A DNA stretch of 64,000 bases from Lishizhenia sp965656535 (GCA_965656535.1 CBFHKX010000004.1:1-64000); one strand, 5' to 3'. Shown: positions 49,783-59,459, counted from the stretch's first letter. The notes: generated by a model from the sequence alone, not told the origin. Translations and numbers: made by a program.

Positions 49783-52076
49783 GAAAATTAATTGTATTAT
49801 TTGTAACACTTGGGTCGCTCTGTACTTATGGGCAAAAAGAATACAACAATAATAAGTTTAAGCAATTACACGAAGAGTTGCCAACACCAAACGTTTATCG
49901 AACGGCATCAGGAGCTCCTGGTCATGAATACTACCAGCAGCAAGCCAATTATAAAATAGATGTTGTCTTAGATGATAAAAAACAAACAATCTCTGGAAAA
50001 GAAACAATCACTTATATAAATAATTCGCCTGATGAGTTAGGTTACTTGTGGTTACAGTTAGACCAGAATGTTAGAGCTAAAGATTCTGACAGTAAGTTGA
50101 TTACAGTTGAGAAGATGGAAGACTTTTACAACATATCTGCTGTACAACGTAGAATGTTTAAGTTTGATGGTGGTTTTAAAATAGACTATGTAAAGACTAC
50201 TTCAGGAAAAGAGATGTCGTACGCAATTAACAAAACAATGTTGCGTATTGATTTAGACAAACCTTTGGCTTCAGGACAAAAAATTAGCTTTGATATCAAA
50301 TGGATGTACAACATCAACGATAGAGCAAAAATTGGTGGTAGATCTGGTTTCGAGTATTTTGAGAAAGAAGACAATTACATTTACACAATTGCGCAGTGGT
50401 TTCCTAGAATGTGTGTGTATAACGATGTAGAAGGATGGCAAAATAAACAGTTTTTAGGTAGAGGTGAGTTCTCGTTACCCTTCGGAGATTACGATGTGAA
50501 TATAACTGTACCGGCTGATCATGTTGTTGCTTCAACTGGGGAACTTCAAAATACAAATGAAGTACTTACTGCAGAGCAAAGAAACCGATTTAAGAAGGCT
50601 GCTGAGTCTGATTCTCCCGTTTTTATTGTTACCCAAGAGGAAGCTAAAGAAGCTGAGAAAGAAAAGTCTAATAAGACAAAAACATGGAGATTTTCTGCAG
50701 ATAATGTAAGAGATTTTGCGTTTGCGTCTTCAAGAAAGTTTATTTGGGATGCTCAAAGCGTACAACTGCCTTCTAGAAAAGTAATGGCGATGTCATATTA
50801 CCCAAAGGAAGGAAATCCTCTTTGGGAACGTTATTCTACTAAGGTAGTAGCGCATACATTAGAGGTATATTCTAAGTATACAATTGATTATCCTTATCCT
50901 GTCGCAATTTCAGTCCACTCAGATAGAATAGGAATGGAGTATCCGATGATTTGTTTTAATGGAGGTAGACCAGAAGCAGACGGAACTTATTCAGAAAGAA
51001 CTAAGTATGGAATGTTAGGCGTTATAATTCATGAAGTTGGACATAATTTCTTTCCTATGATTATTAATTCAGACGAAAGGCAGTGGACGTGGATGGACGA
51101 AGGCTTAAATACCTTTGTACAGTACTTAACAGAGCAAGAATGGGAGAGAGGTTATCCTTCTAGAAGAGGTCCAGCTTACTTGATTGCGAATTATATGGGC
51201 GGAGATAAAGCCAGAATATCACCTATTATGACAAATTCAGAGTCTATCTGGCAATTTGGAAACAATGCTTACGGAAAGCCAGCTACGGCATTGAATATTT
51301 TGAGAGAGACTGTAATGGGAAGAGAATTGTTTGATTATGCCTTTAAGCAATACTCAGAAAGATGGGCGTTTAAACATCCTACACCAGCAGACTTTTTTAG
51401 AACGATGGAAGATGCTTCTGGAGTAGATTTAGATTGGTTCTGGAGAGGTTGGTTTTACACCACAGATCATGTAGATATTGCTCTAAACAACGTTAAATGG
51501 TTTCAGCTAAATACAGAAAATCCTGAAGTAGAGAAGGCTTGGCAAAAAGAACAAGATGCCAAAAAAGACAAGTTTGTTGGAGATGAAAGAAATAAGATAG
51601 AAATAAAGCAAACTAAAAATGAGCTAGACGAAGATTTGAATGATTTCTACAACAAAAGAGACATTTATGCTGTGGATAAAATAGATAGAGAAGACTATGA
51701 TAAAATAAAAAGTAGATTATCTGCCGAAGAGCTTGAATTATTAAATAGCAATAAGAATTTTTATCAGTTAGACTTTGAAAATAAAGGAGGCTTAGTAATG
51801 CCTTTAATTCTAAGAGCTTCGTTTATTGATGGTACAGAAGAAGTGATTAGAATTCCTGCTGAGGTTTGGAAGATGGATAATTATAATATTTCAAAGGTGT
51901 TTATTTTTGAAAAAGAAGTTACTTCTTTTAGAATAGATCCATTCTTAGAAACAGGAGATACAGATTTAGGGAACAACGCTTGGCCAAGAGAAGTACAGCC
52001 AACACGCTATGATTTATTTAGAGAAAGAAAAATGAATGAAAACCCAATGCAACGAGCAAAACGGGCACAAGAGTAA
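49779..52076 (+). CDS. M1 family metallopeptidase
   Basis: A 765-residue exported aminopeptidase-like zinc protease. Signal peptide MRKLIVLFVTLGSLCTYG; N-terminal beta domain (EYYQQQANYKIDVVLDDKKQ); catalytic domain with HEVGH at 418-422 and the third zinc ligand Glu441 in WMDEG, spaced by 18 residues as in M1; the GxMEN-like segment is replaced by RIGMEYPMICFNGG, typical of Bacteroidota members. The 150 C-terminal residues hold a charged region (KEQDAKKDKFVGDERNKIE) and a beta segment. It is coupled to the DUF6702 gene by a 4-base overlap and ends before a terminator. Confidence 0.92.
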   Translation: MRKLIVLFVTLGSLCTYGQKEYNNNKFKQLHEELPTPNVYRTASGAPGHEYYQQQANYKIDVVLDDKKQTISGKETITYINNSPDELGYLWLQLDQNVRAKDSDSKLITVEKMEDFYNISAVQRRMFKFDGGFKIDYVKTTSGKEMSYAINKTMLRIDLDKPLASGQKISFDIKWMYNINDRAKIGGRSGFEYFEKEDNYIYTIAQWFPRMCVYNDVEGWQNKQFLGRGEFSLPFGDYDVNITVPADHVVASTGELQNTNEVLTAEQRNRFKKAAESDSPVFIVTQEEAKEAEKEKSNKTKTWRFSADNVRDFAFASSRKFIWDAQSVQLPSRKVMAMSYYPKEGNPLWERYSTKVVAHTLEVYSKYTIDYPYPVAISVHSDRIGMEYPMICFNGGRPEADGTYSERTKYGMLGVIIHEVGHNFFPMIINSDERQWTWMDEGLNTFVQYLTEQEWERGYPSRRGPAYLIANYMGGDKARISPIMTNSESIWQFGNNAYGKPATALNILRETVMGRELFDYAFKQYSERWAFKHPTPADFFRTMEDASGVDLDWFWRGWFYTTDHVDIALNNVKWFQLNTENPEVEKAWQKEQDAKKDKFVGDERNKIEIKQTKNELDEDLNDFYNKRDIYAVDKIDREDYDKIKSRLSAEELELLNSNKNFYQLDFENKGGLVMPLILRASFIDGTEEVIRIPAEVWKMDNYNISKVFIFEKEVTSFRIDPFLETGDTDLGNNAWPREVQPTRYDLFRERKMNENPMQRAKRAQE

Positions 52077-52100
52077 ATAGTCAAACCGCATTTATAAAAA

Positions 52101-52129
52101 GGGTTCTTAAAATTAAGAACCCTTTTTTT
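52101..52129 (+). terminator. Rho-independent terminator of the M1 peptidase operon
   Basis: GGGTTCTTAA (52101-52110) and TTAAGAACCC (52113-52122) form a stem followed by T7. Confidence 0.87.
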
Positions 52130-52181
52130 GTGATACCAAGAATACCATAGATAAAAAATTGTCATTCAAGTGATAATTGAC

Positions 52182-52189
52182 TAATCTTG
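52182..52189 (+). promoter_or_regulatory. Probable promoter -7 element of the Omp28-like gene
   Basis: TAATCTTG differs from TAnnTTTG at one base. A TTG at 52159-52161 lies 20 bases upstream as a possible -33 box. The alternative TTG start at 52187 falls inside this element. Confidence 0.4.
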
Positions 52190-52204
52190 AGTAAACAAAA
52201 AACT

Positions 52205-54217
52205 ATGAAACGAAATTTACTTTTTATTGCACTACTAAGTGCAACAACAGCTACTGCGCAAACTTTCTCAGATAATTTTGATGCGTACACACCTACAACA
52301 TTTATAGGAAATACGCCAGAATGGACTACTTGGAGCGGACAAGGTGGAGGAGCAGACGATATGTACGTCTCCTCAGGAATTGGAGCAAATAGCCCATCTA
52401 ATTATCTGTATTTTCTTGGGCAAGGTGCGGGCGGACCAGTAGATATCGTAAAAGATTTTGGTGCAGAACATAATTTAGGTCAATTTGATTTAGATTTTAT
52501 GCTAAAAGTTGATGCCGGAAAAAATGCTTACTTTAATCTACAAAGAAATTCAACCATAGGTCAAGTTTGGGCATTAGATTTTAATTTCAACGCAGATGGT
52601 TCATTCGAACTAAACAATCAAGATGACGGGATACTATTAACGGGTAATTATAGTCAAGACGTTTATTTTGAACTTAATTTACAAGTAAACTTAAGTACTA
52701 ATGTTTGGGAATTGTTTATTGACGGAACTTCTCAAGGTAGTTTTGCAAATTCCAATAACCAAATCGCATCTTTAAATCTTTTTCCAATACAAAATAGTGC
52801 TTACAGTATAGATGATTTTAGTTATACCGTAACGCCTTATACCTTACAAAATTTGAACTTGGCTATGTTACAAATAGAGCCGAATGCTATTTTGGCTGGA
52901 CAAAATAAGGCCCCAACTTTTACAGTAAGAAATCTTGGAGTTGAGACGATTACCTCTTTTTTGGTAGAGTTTAGTTATAATGGTGCTATAATTACAGAAG
53001 ACATAACTGGAGTAAATATACCATCGCTTGCAACTTATAGTTTCGATTTTTCATCTGGGCATACTTTAGTTTCTGGAAGTAATAACATGACTGCAACAAT
53101 TTTGAGTGTGAATGGAACGAATGGAGATGACGATAATTCCGATGATAGCAAAGTACTAACGATAGATCCTGTTACACCTGCATTAGGTAAAATGGTAGTT
53201 GGCGAAGAAGGTACGGGTACATGGTGTGGTTGGTGTCCAAGAGGAGCTGTAAATATGGATATAATGAGTAACCAATTTGATGGTTTTTGGGCAGGAATAG
53301 CTGTTCATAATGGAGATCCTATGACTGTAGCTAATTACGATACGGGAATAGGAGCTTTGATTGGAGGTTATCCAAGTTCATTGGTAGATAGAGGAACAGA
53401 GATTGATCCTTCTGCTATGCAAACAGACTTTTTAGAACGTATTGTTATTGCCCCAACAGCTACTTTAGAAGCTGGTGCAGCATTCAATCCTGTAAACAGA
53501 TGGTTAGAAGTTTCAATGACAGCTAATTTTGTTTCGCCTGCAACAAACGGACATAGAATGGCAATTGTGCTAACAGAAGACAGTGTTACTGGTGATGATA
53601 GCGGATATGCTCAGGCAAATTATTATTCCAATAGTGCAGATTTAATTGATCCTGCTGGTTTTAATTGGATTGATTTGCCAAGTACAGTTCCAGCAGCAGA
53701 TATGAAATATGACCATGTGGCAAGAGGTATTTTCCCCTCTTTTGATGGAGTATCTATGTTCCCGGCTACAGTAAATCCAGGAGATGCGCATACATTGAAT
53801 ACCTACATGACGGTTCCAGCAGATTGGAATGTAGATAAAATGCATATTGTAGGCCTATTAATAGATCCACAAGGAAGAATTGACAATGCTGGATATGCTT
53901 CGTTCAATGATGCTTTACAAAATGGTTTTGTTTTAAGTACAGATGAGGTTGAAGGAGAGTTGATTAATCCAGTTTTCTCAATGTTCCCTAACCCAGCAAC
54001 TAACAGTACTACAATTTCTGTAACTACTTCAAAGTCTGAAAACGTAACAATTACTGTTTACGATTTTGCAGGCAACAAAATAGCTACAAGAGATTTAGGT
54101 GTTGTATTAGGAAACAACTCTGCAAACTTTAGTACAGCTTCTTTAGCTAAAGGAATTTACGCAGTTGAGTTAACTGTAGGAAACAAAACAGAAGTTAAAA
54201 AATTAGTGATTCAATAA
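52205..54217 (+). CDS. Omp28-like secreted thioredoxin-fold protein with T9SS sorting domain
   Basis: A 670-residue surface protein. Signal peptide MKRNLLFIALLSATTATAQ; a jelly-roll-like N-terminal domain to about residue 215; a CARDB-like beta domain (APTFTVRNLGVETITSFLVE); an Omp28-type thioredoxin-fold domain starting KMVVGEEGTGTWCGWCPRGA with the CxxC pair and SLVDRGTEIDPS; and a T9SS type A sorting domain (FSMFPNPATNSTTISVTTSK to KKLVIQ). The C-G-W-C pair suggests possible disulfide chemistry at the cell surface. TTG at 52187 is rejected because ATG 52205 starts the signal peptide. Redox activity is inferred. Confidence 0.85.
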   Translation: MKRNLLFIALLSATTATAQTFSDNFDAYTPTTFIGNTPEWTTWSGQGGGADDMYVSSGIGANSPSNYLYFLGQGAGGPVDIVKDFGAEHNLGQFDLDFMLKVDAGKNAYFNLQRNSTIGQVWALDFNFNADGSFELNNQDDGILLTGNYSQDVYFELNLQVNLSTNVWELFIDGTSQGSFANSNNQIASLNLFPIQNSAYSIDDFSYTVTPYTLQNLNLAMLQIEPNAILAGQNKAPTFTVRNLGVETITSFLVEFSYNGAIITEDITGVNIPSLATYSFDFSSGHTLVSGSNNMTATILSVNGTNGDDDNSDDSKVLTIDPVTPALGKMVVGEEGTGTWCGWCPRGAVNMDIMSNQFDGFWAGIAVHNGDPMTVANYDTGIGALIGGYPSSLVDRGTEIDPSAMQTDFLERIVIAPTATLEAGAAFNPVNRWLEVSMTANFVSPATNGHRMAIVLTEDSVTGDDSGYAQANYYSNSADLIDPAGFNWIDLPSTVPAADMKYDHVARGIFPSFDGVSMFPATVNPGDAHTLNTYMTVPADWNVDKMHIVGLLIDPQGRIDNAGYASFNDALQNGFVLSTDEVEGELINPVFSMFPNPATNSTTISVTTSKSENVTITVYDFAGNKIATRDLGVVLGNNSANFSTASLAKGIYAVELTVGNKTEVKKLVIQ

Positions 54218-54241
54218 TAAAGAACACTAAAACGAATGGAA

Positions 54242-54272
54242 GGGAAACGCATTTTGTGTTTTCCTTTTTTTG
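54242..54272 (+). terminator. Probable terminator of the Omp28-like gene
   Basis: GGGAAACGC and GTGTTTTCC can pair with one bulge around an ATTTT loop, followed by T7. The stem is imperfect. Confidence 0.5.
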
Positions 54273-54319
54273 TGTCAAATATAGATTGTAACTTGTGGTA
54301 CAGTTTTAAATATATTGCA

Positions 54320-55246
54320 ATGCCAAAAATTAATGTAAGGAGAACGATTATCATTAATAAACCAATAGAAGTCGTATTCAAAGAAGTAAATAATTTTAAT
54401 AATTGGAAAGATTGGTCTCCCTGGTTAAGGTTAGAAACTGAAGCTGACGTGATAATAGAGCCCCATGGAAAGCAGTACAAATGGAACGGTCAAATTATAG
54501 GCTCTGGAGAAATGAAAATTGAAAAGGAAGTAGAAAACGTGTCTGTTCATTGCGACTTAACCTTTCTAACTCCCTTTAAGTCGAAGGCTAAAACAAACAT
54601 ATACTTCAATAAAGTTGAAGAGGGTACAGAAGTAAGTTGGACAATGGATTCTAGCTTACCCTTTTTTATGTTTTGGATGAAAAATAGCATGGAGAACTTT
54701 ATAGGAATGGATTACGATAGAGGTTTGAAAATGCTAAAAGATAAAGCCGAAAAAGGAGCAGTACCTTCTCACTTAGAAATTAATGGATCCGTTAATTTTG
54801 AGGGCGGTAAATATGTTGCCATTAAAAGAGAGTGTAAAATGAACCAAATGTTTGAGAAAATGCCAAGTGATTTCTCTAAACTAATGCCAAAGGCACACCA
54901 AGAATGGAAAGCATTAATGAACGGAAATCCATTTTCAATTTATCATAAATGGGATTTAAAAAATAAAACAGTTGCTTATTCAGCATGTTTTCCAATTTCA
55001 GAATTTCCTGAAGATTTGCCTAGTGAATTTTCTACTGGTGTTTATCCGTCTAGTAAAATGTACAAGGTTACGCATACAGGTGCTATGGATCATATTAGTA
55101 ACGCGTGGAGTGCTCAAATGATGCGTATGAGAAATAAAGTGTTTAAAGGAAATAAAAGAGTACATCCTATCGAAGTTTATCTGAATAGTCCAATGGATAC
55201 TCCGACAGATGAACTGAAAGCAGAAATACTTTTTGGTATGAAATAG
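54320..55246 (+). CDS. SRPBCC domain protein fused to a GyrI-like domain
   Basis: A 308-residue cytoplasmic protein. Residues 1-145 are an SRPBCC/polyketide-cyclase-like fold (INKPIEVVFKEVNNFNNWKD, WKWNGQIIGSGEMKI-like strands, EGTEVSWTMDSSLPFFMFWM) and residues about 155-308 a GyrI/AraC effector-binding-like domain (KYVAIKRECKMNQMFEKMP, YSACFPISEFPEDLP, VHPIEVYLNSPMDTPTDE). Both domains bind small molecules, but the ligand is unknown. An in-frame start at 54236 lies in the upstream terminator, so ATG 54320 is chosen. Confidence 0.85.
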   Translation: MPKINVRRTIIINKPIEVVFKEVNNFNNWKDWSPWLRLETEADVIIEPHGKQYKWNGQIIGSGEMKIEKEVENVSVHCDLTFLTPFKSKAKTNIYFNKVEEGTEVSWTMDSSLPFFMFWMKNSMENFIGMDYDRGLKMLKDKAEKGAVPSHLEINGSVNFEGGKYVAIKRECKMNQMFEKMPSDFSKLMPKAHQEWKALMNGNPFSIYHKWDLKNKTVAYSACFPISEFPEDLPSEFSTGVYPSSKMYKVTHTGAMDHISNAWSAQMMRMRNKVFKGNKRVHPIEVYLNSPMDTPTDELKAEILFGMK

Positions 55247-55298
55247 GAAGATTTCAAAACTAAAATTAACTAAGTTTGTTCTAATAAAGAACTCAGCA

Positions 55299-55329
55299 CC
55301 CAATTTGAAGTATCGAGTTGGGATTTTTT
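55299..55329 (+). terminator. Rho-independent terminator of the SRPBCC-GyrI gene
   Basis: CCCAATTT (55299-55306) and GAGTTGGG (55315-55322) pair over 8 bp with two G-U pairs, loop GAAGTATC, then ATTTTTT. It overlaps the rejected TTG start at 55318. Confidence 0.72.
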
Positions 55330-55335
55330 ATTGAT

Positions 55336-56412
55336 ATGATAGATAAATTAACAGATTTAATTACTCAAACAACAAAGCCTTTTGTAATTTCGGGGCCCTG
55401 CTCCGCAGAGTCAGAACAACAAGTTATATCAGTAGCAAAGGAGATTGCTTTAAAAACAAATACACGTGTTTTACGCGCAGGTATTTGGAAACCGAGAACA
55501 CGTCCAGATAGTTTTGAAGGCGTTGGTGCCATTGGTTTGCCTTGGTTAGTAAAAGCAGGAAAAGAAACGGGATTGTTAACCACAACAGAGGTTGCAAACG
55601 CCAAACACGTAGAACAAGCTTTAAAAGCAGGTGTAGATATACTTTGGATAGGAGCAAGAACAACTGTAAATCCTTTTGCAGTGCAAGAAATTGCAGATGT
55701 ACTAGAAGGAGCAGAAGTTCCAGTAATGGTTAAAAATCCAATTAACCCAGATCTTATGCTTTGGATTGGTGCTTTAGAACGATTGCAGAAAGCGGGTATT
55801 ACAGATTTAACAGCTATTCATAGAGGTTTTTCAATTTATAATCATCCAAAATATAGAAATGTACCAAATTGGGAAATTCCTATAGCGCTTAGAGAGCAAA
55901 GACCGGATATTAAATTAATCTGCGATCCATCACACATTTCTGGTAGAAGAGATGGTTTACTTTCTGTAGCTCAAAAGGCACTGGATTTAAACTTTGATGG
56001 ATTGATGATAGAGACACATCCAAATCCAGACGATGCTTGGAGCGATGCACAACAACAAGTTACGCCCAATGGATTAAAAGAACTGTTGACTTCGCTTGTA
56101 TTAAGGCAAGAAGAATTAACTGCAGATGCGCTTTCAATTATGGAAGTAATGCGCGATAAAATTGGAGGATTAGATGATAAAATTTTTGAATTACTCACCG
56201 CAAGAATGAAACTCTCCGAAGAAGTTGGAAATTATAAACGAGAAAATGATATAACGATTTTGCAGCAAGAGCATTGGAGGAAAGTAATTGCGCAACGCCT
56301 AGAAAAATCAGATGATTATGATTTAACTAACAAGTTTATAAGAGATATCATGGATGCCATCCATCAAGAATCTATTAGGAAACAAACTAAAATAATGAAT
56401 CCAGGGATTTGA
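55336..56412 (+). CDS. Bifunctional DAHP synthase / chorismate mutase
   Basis: A 358-residue fusion for both ends of the shikimate route. Residues 1-260 are a type I-beta DAHP synthase (VISGPCSAESEQQVISVAK, RAGIWKPRTRPDSFEGVG, MLWIGALERL, KLICDPSHISGRRD), joining PEP and erythrose-4-phosphate. Residues about 265-358 are an AroQ-type chorismate mutase (IMEVMRDKIGGLDDKIFELL, LSEEVGNYKRENDI). The mutase domain probably mediates feedback by prephenate, as known for related fusions. ATG 55336 is chosen because TTG 55318 is in a terminator. aroA follows after 17 bases. Confidence 0.93.
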   Translation: MIDKLTDLITQTTKPFVISGPCSAESEQQVISVAKEIALKTNTRVLRAGIWKPRTRPDSFEGVGAIGLPWLVKAGKETGLLTTTEVANAKHVEQALKAGVDILWIGARTTVNPFAVQEIADVLEGAEVPVMVKNPINPDLMLWIGALERLQKAGITDLTAIHRGFSIYNHPKYRNVPNWEIPIALREQRPDIKLICDPSHISGRRDGLLSVAQKALDLNFDGLMIETHPNPDDAWSDAQQQVTPNGLKELLTSLVLRQEELTADALSIMEVMRDKIGGLDDKIFELLTARMKLSEEVGNYKRENDITILQQEHWRKVIAQRLEKSDDYDLTNKFIRDIMDAIHQESIRKQTKIMNPGI

Positions 56413-56429
56413 TACCAATTGAATAAGGC

Positions 56430-57770
56430 ATGAATAGAACTATTTTTCCTACAAAATTAAGCGGTATAATTTCTATACCTCCATCTAAAAGCGATACGCA
56501 AAGGGCCATGCTGTGCGCTGCTCTTGCAAAGGGTAAGTCTGTATTGTATAATGTTGGTTTTTCTAATGATGAAAGAAATATGTTACGTGCTTTAGAAGCA
56601 TTAGGAATGCACATTAAACGTGTAGATGAAAAACGAAGAATATTTGAAATTGATAGTTCCAATGCTTTTGAAAAAGATACGAAAATAGAAATTGGTGAAA
56701 GTGGTTTAGGCGTTCGATTATTAATTGCTGTATTATCTTCTTTTTCAAACACTTTTACAATTAACGGCGAAGGCAGTTTGGTAAATAGACCAATGGATTT
56801 TTACACCAAAAATTTATCAGAATTAAGCGTGCAAATTTCTAGTAAAGATGGAAAACTTCCTATTCAAATAAAGGGTCCAATACAGCCAAAAGAAATTACC
56901 GTTGATGGGAGTTTAAGCTCACAGTTTATCTCTGGATTAACCATGGCTTTAGTAAATACTAAAAAACCAGTTGTTTTTCATGTTCAAGATCTAAAAAGCG
57001 TGCCTTACGTGCAAATGACTTTGGATACATTAACCCAATTTGGAATTAGCGTGGAAGCCAATTTAGATACTCCAACCAAATTAAAAACAGTACCTAGTAT
57101 TGATGATATTTATAAACATATCATGGGAATTACGGAGGTAGATGTGCATAATCAAACAGATTCTACTTTAACTACTTTTAGAATAAAAGCGAACCAAGTT
57201 TATACGCCTACTCAATACAAGATTGAAGGAGATTGGAGTAGTGCAAGTTATTGGATAGTTGCCAAAATGTTAGGAGCTGAAATAGAAATAGAAGGCTTAA
57301 ATTTACATAGTTTACAGGCAGATAAGAAATTATTGGAGATCAGTAATTGGAAACTAGAAAATAGGTTTAAATTTCAAATATCTAATTTTGAATTTAATGC
57401 TACAGATTGCCCAGATCTGTTTCCCGCATTAACCGCCTTAGCTGCTTTTCAAAAAGGTACATCTGTAATTACTGGCGTGCACAGGCTCAAACATAAAGAG
57501 AGTAATAGAGGAGAGGTGTTGCAAAAAGAGTTTGCTAAATTAGGTGTAAACATTGATTTGTTAGACGATGAAATGCATGTTCACGGAACGGGGGAAGTTA
57601 AGGGTGGAAAGATTGATACGCATAACGATCATAGAATTGCAATGTGTTTTGGGATTGTTGGCTTGTTTGCAACTAGTCATATTGAAATTCAAGGAGCAGA
57701 AGCTGTAAATAAAAGTTATCCAAAATTTTGGGAAGATTTAGAGCGTCTAACCGGTGCATATCGCACTTAG
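56430..57770 (+). CDS. aroA: 3-phosphoshikimate 1-carboxyvinyltransferase (EPSP synthase)
   Basis: AroA adds the enolpyruvyl group of PEP to shikimate-3-phosphate, forming EPSP. The 446 residues show the expected motifs: ISIPPSKSDTQRAMLCAALA at the N-terminus, SSQFISGLTMALV, GDWSSASYWIVAKML, the catalytic Asp region DCPDLFPALTALAAF, HRLKHKESNRGEVL and HNDHRIAMCFGI. The SKSDTQR version of the first motif differs from the common SKSISNR. It lies 17 bases after the DAHP synthase-mutase and is probably co-transcribed; the other shikimate genes are elsewhere. It converges on the phosphorylase gene. Confidence 0.94.
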   Translation: MNRTIFPTKLSGIISIPPSKSDTQRAMLCAALAKGKSVLYNVGFSNDERNMLRALEALGMHIKRVDEKRRIFEIDSSNAFEKDTKIEIGESGLGVRLLIAVLSSFSNTFTINGEGSLVNRPMDFYTKNLSELSVQISSKDGKLPIQIKGPIQPKEITVDGSLSSQFISGLTMALVNTKKPVVFHVQDLKSVPYVQMTLDTLTQFGISVEANLDTPTKLKTVPSIDDIYKHIMGITEVDVHNQTDSTLTTFRIKANQVYTPTQYKIEGDWSSASYWIVAKMLGAEIEIEGLNLHSLQADKKLLEISNWKLENRFKFQISNFEFNATDCPDLFPALTALAAFQKGTSVITGVHRLKHKESNRGEVLQKEFAKLGVNIDLLDDEMHVHGTGEVKGGKIDTHNDHRIAMCFGIVGLFATSHIEIQGAEAVNKSYPKFWEDLERLTGAYRT

Positions 57771-57815
57771 CGTTTAAAAAATACAATAATTACAACCCTT
57801 TATTTTTTGCTTAAT

Positions 57816-58682
57816 CTAAATTCGTTCTAAGACATGTGAAACAAGCTGCTTAATTCTACTCGCATAATTAGTAGAAAAAATCTTTTTTCTCCTGTTTGCC
57901 ATTCCTAAACAGATTGTTGTTGCTTCGTGTCCCAAACTTTTAGCCAAAAACAAGACAGCAGAACATTCCATCTCAAAATTAGAAATATAGTGTTGCTCAT
58001 CTTTAAAAGTATAAATGCTTTCGTTCATTTGTTCTGAAGCAACTGGAATTCTTAGCTTTCTTCCTTGTGGAGCGTAAAATCCAGTACTTGTAATCGTAAT
58101 ACCTTCAAAAATAGAATCGTTTTTTAATCGTTTATTGAGCGTTTCGCTTGCGGGTGTTAAATACGGAATTACATTCTCGGGTAAAGCGATATGGCGGATT
58201 AGCTTCTGTTCTAACTTTATAACCTTTTCGGATTGAGTTTTCGCATAAAAATGTCCAAGATTATCTAAGCCTAAAGCATGAGAAGATAATATAAAACTAT
58301 CAACAGATATATGTTCACCTAAAATTCCACAGGTACCAATTCGAACAAATTCTAATTGTGTTTTTGTAATCTTATCCGTTCGCGATTCAAAATCAATGTT
58401 GAAAAGAGCATCTAATTCGTTTAAAACAATATCAATGTTGTCTGTTCCAATTCCTGTACTTATGCACGTAATTGGTTTTCCTTTATATTCTCCTGTATGT
58501 GTAACAAACTCTCTATTCTGTTGCGTAAAGGTAACTTTATCAAAATAGGAAGAGACCAAGCCAACACGGTCTTGATCTCCTACTAGTATTATTTTTTTAG
58601 CTACGTTTCCAGGTTTTAAACCGAGATGATAAATACTACCATCTGCATTTAAGATTAATTCTGTTTCTGGGTAAGTATGCAT
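57816..58682 (-). CDS. Nucleoside phosphorylase (uridine phosphorylase-like)
   Basis: A 288-residue enzyme of the purine/uridine phosphorylase superfamily. Visible segments are GLKPGNVAKKIILVGDQDRV near the N-terminus, TGEYKGKPITCISTGIGTDN, EFVRIGTCGILGEHIS in the phosphate/ribose region and ISNFEMECSAVLFLAKSLGH near the C-terminus, where the M-E pair binds ribose. It would split a nucleoside with phosphate in salvage. Uridine versus purine preference cannot be fixed from sequence. It starts 6 bases after the DUF4197 stop. Confidence 0.88.
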   Translation of the reverse strand: MHTYPETELILNADGSIYHLGLKPGNVAKKIILVGDQDRVGLVSSYFDKVTFTQQNREFVTHTGEYKGKPITCISTGIGTDNIDIVLNELDALFNIDFESRTDKITKTQLEFVRIGTCGILGEHISVDSFILSSHALGLDNLGHFYAKTQSEKVIKLEQKLIRHIALPENVIPYLTPASETLNKRLKNDSIFEGITITSTGFYAPQGRKLRIPVASEQMNESIYTFKDEQHYISNFEMECSAVLFLAKSLGHEATTICLGMANRRKKIFSTNYASRIKQLVSHVLERI

Positions 58683-58688
58683 ATTTTA

Positions 58689-59444
58689 TTATTGACCTGT
58701 GATGCTTCCAAATACTGTTTGTAATAAATCTGTTACTCTAGCAGCAGGGTTTTCTCTTATTTTATTTTCTTCTTTTTCTACCATCGTAAATAAACCTACA
58801 ACGGCTCTTTCTGTGACATAGGCATTTAAGTCAGTAGTAACTATATCTCCACCTGTAAATGTCATAGCTTGATTATATTTAGTAGCAACCGGCTCCCAAA
58901 AAGAGGTAAGCTTTACTTTTTCTATTGAGTTCTGTACTTTAGGAGAGAAAGCAGCAACAAGTTGTGAAGTGGTTTTTTCTCTTAAATATTGTGTAGCTGC
59001 ACCCTTACCACCATTAAGTATAGCAAAACCATCTCCAATAGACATTTCTTTGATGGCTTGTATAAAAATAGGTTTTGCTTCTGTACTTGCATCTTCGGCG
59101 GCCCTGTTTAAATTGGTTACAATTTTATCTACTTGTCCACCTAATCCCCATTCTTCAGCTTTTTCTTTCATTTTTAAGGCATCTTGTGGAAAAGGAAGCT
59201 TTATTTCATTGTTTCCTAAAAATCCGTCAGTAACACTTGTCAGACTAACAGAGTTTTGTATGCCTAATGTTAACGCTTCTTTTAATCCATCAATTACTGT
59301 TGCATTTGATAAAGATGGAGTATTTGTAGCTCCTGTTGATCCGCTTTCTGCCAAGACAGCTTCACCAACTTCTTGCAACACATCGCATCCTGAGAAGAAA
59401 AGCACAGACGACGCCAATGTGATATTCGTGATTATTTTTTTCAT
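58689..59444 (-). CDS. DUF4197 lipoprotein
   Basis: A 251-residue lipoprotein (MKKIITNITLASSVLFFSGC lipobox) with a helical DUF4197 domain: VIDGLKEALTLGIQNSVSLT, IKLPFPQDALKMKEKAEEWG, ATQYLREKTTSQLVAAFSPK. The function of the family is unknown. In-frame starts at 59462 (TTG) and 59453 (ATG) are rejected or less likely because a promoter-like TAAGTTTG lies at 59467-59460. It is followed by a nucleoside phosphorylase after 6 bases, probably one operon. Confidence 0.85.
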   Translation of the reverse strand: MKKIITNITLASSVLFFSGCDVLQEVGEAVLAESGSTGATNTPSLSNATVIDGLKEALTLGIQNSVSLTSVTDGFLGNNEIKLPFPQDALKMKEKAEEWGLGGQVDKIVTNLNRAAEDASTEAKPIFIQAIKEMSIGDGFAILNGGKGAATQYLREKTTSQLVAAFSPKVQNSIEKVKLTSFWEPVATKYNQAMTFTGGDIVTTDLNAYVTERAVVGLFTMVEKEENKIRENPAARVTDLLQTVFGSITGQ

Positions 59445-59459
59445 TTTTACCATTTTTTT

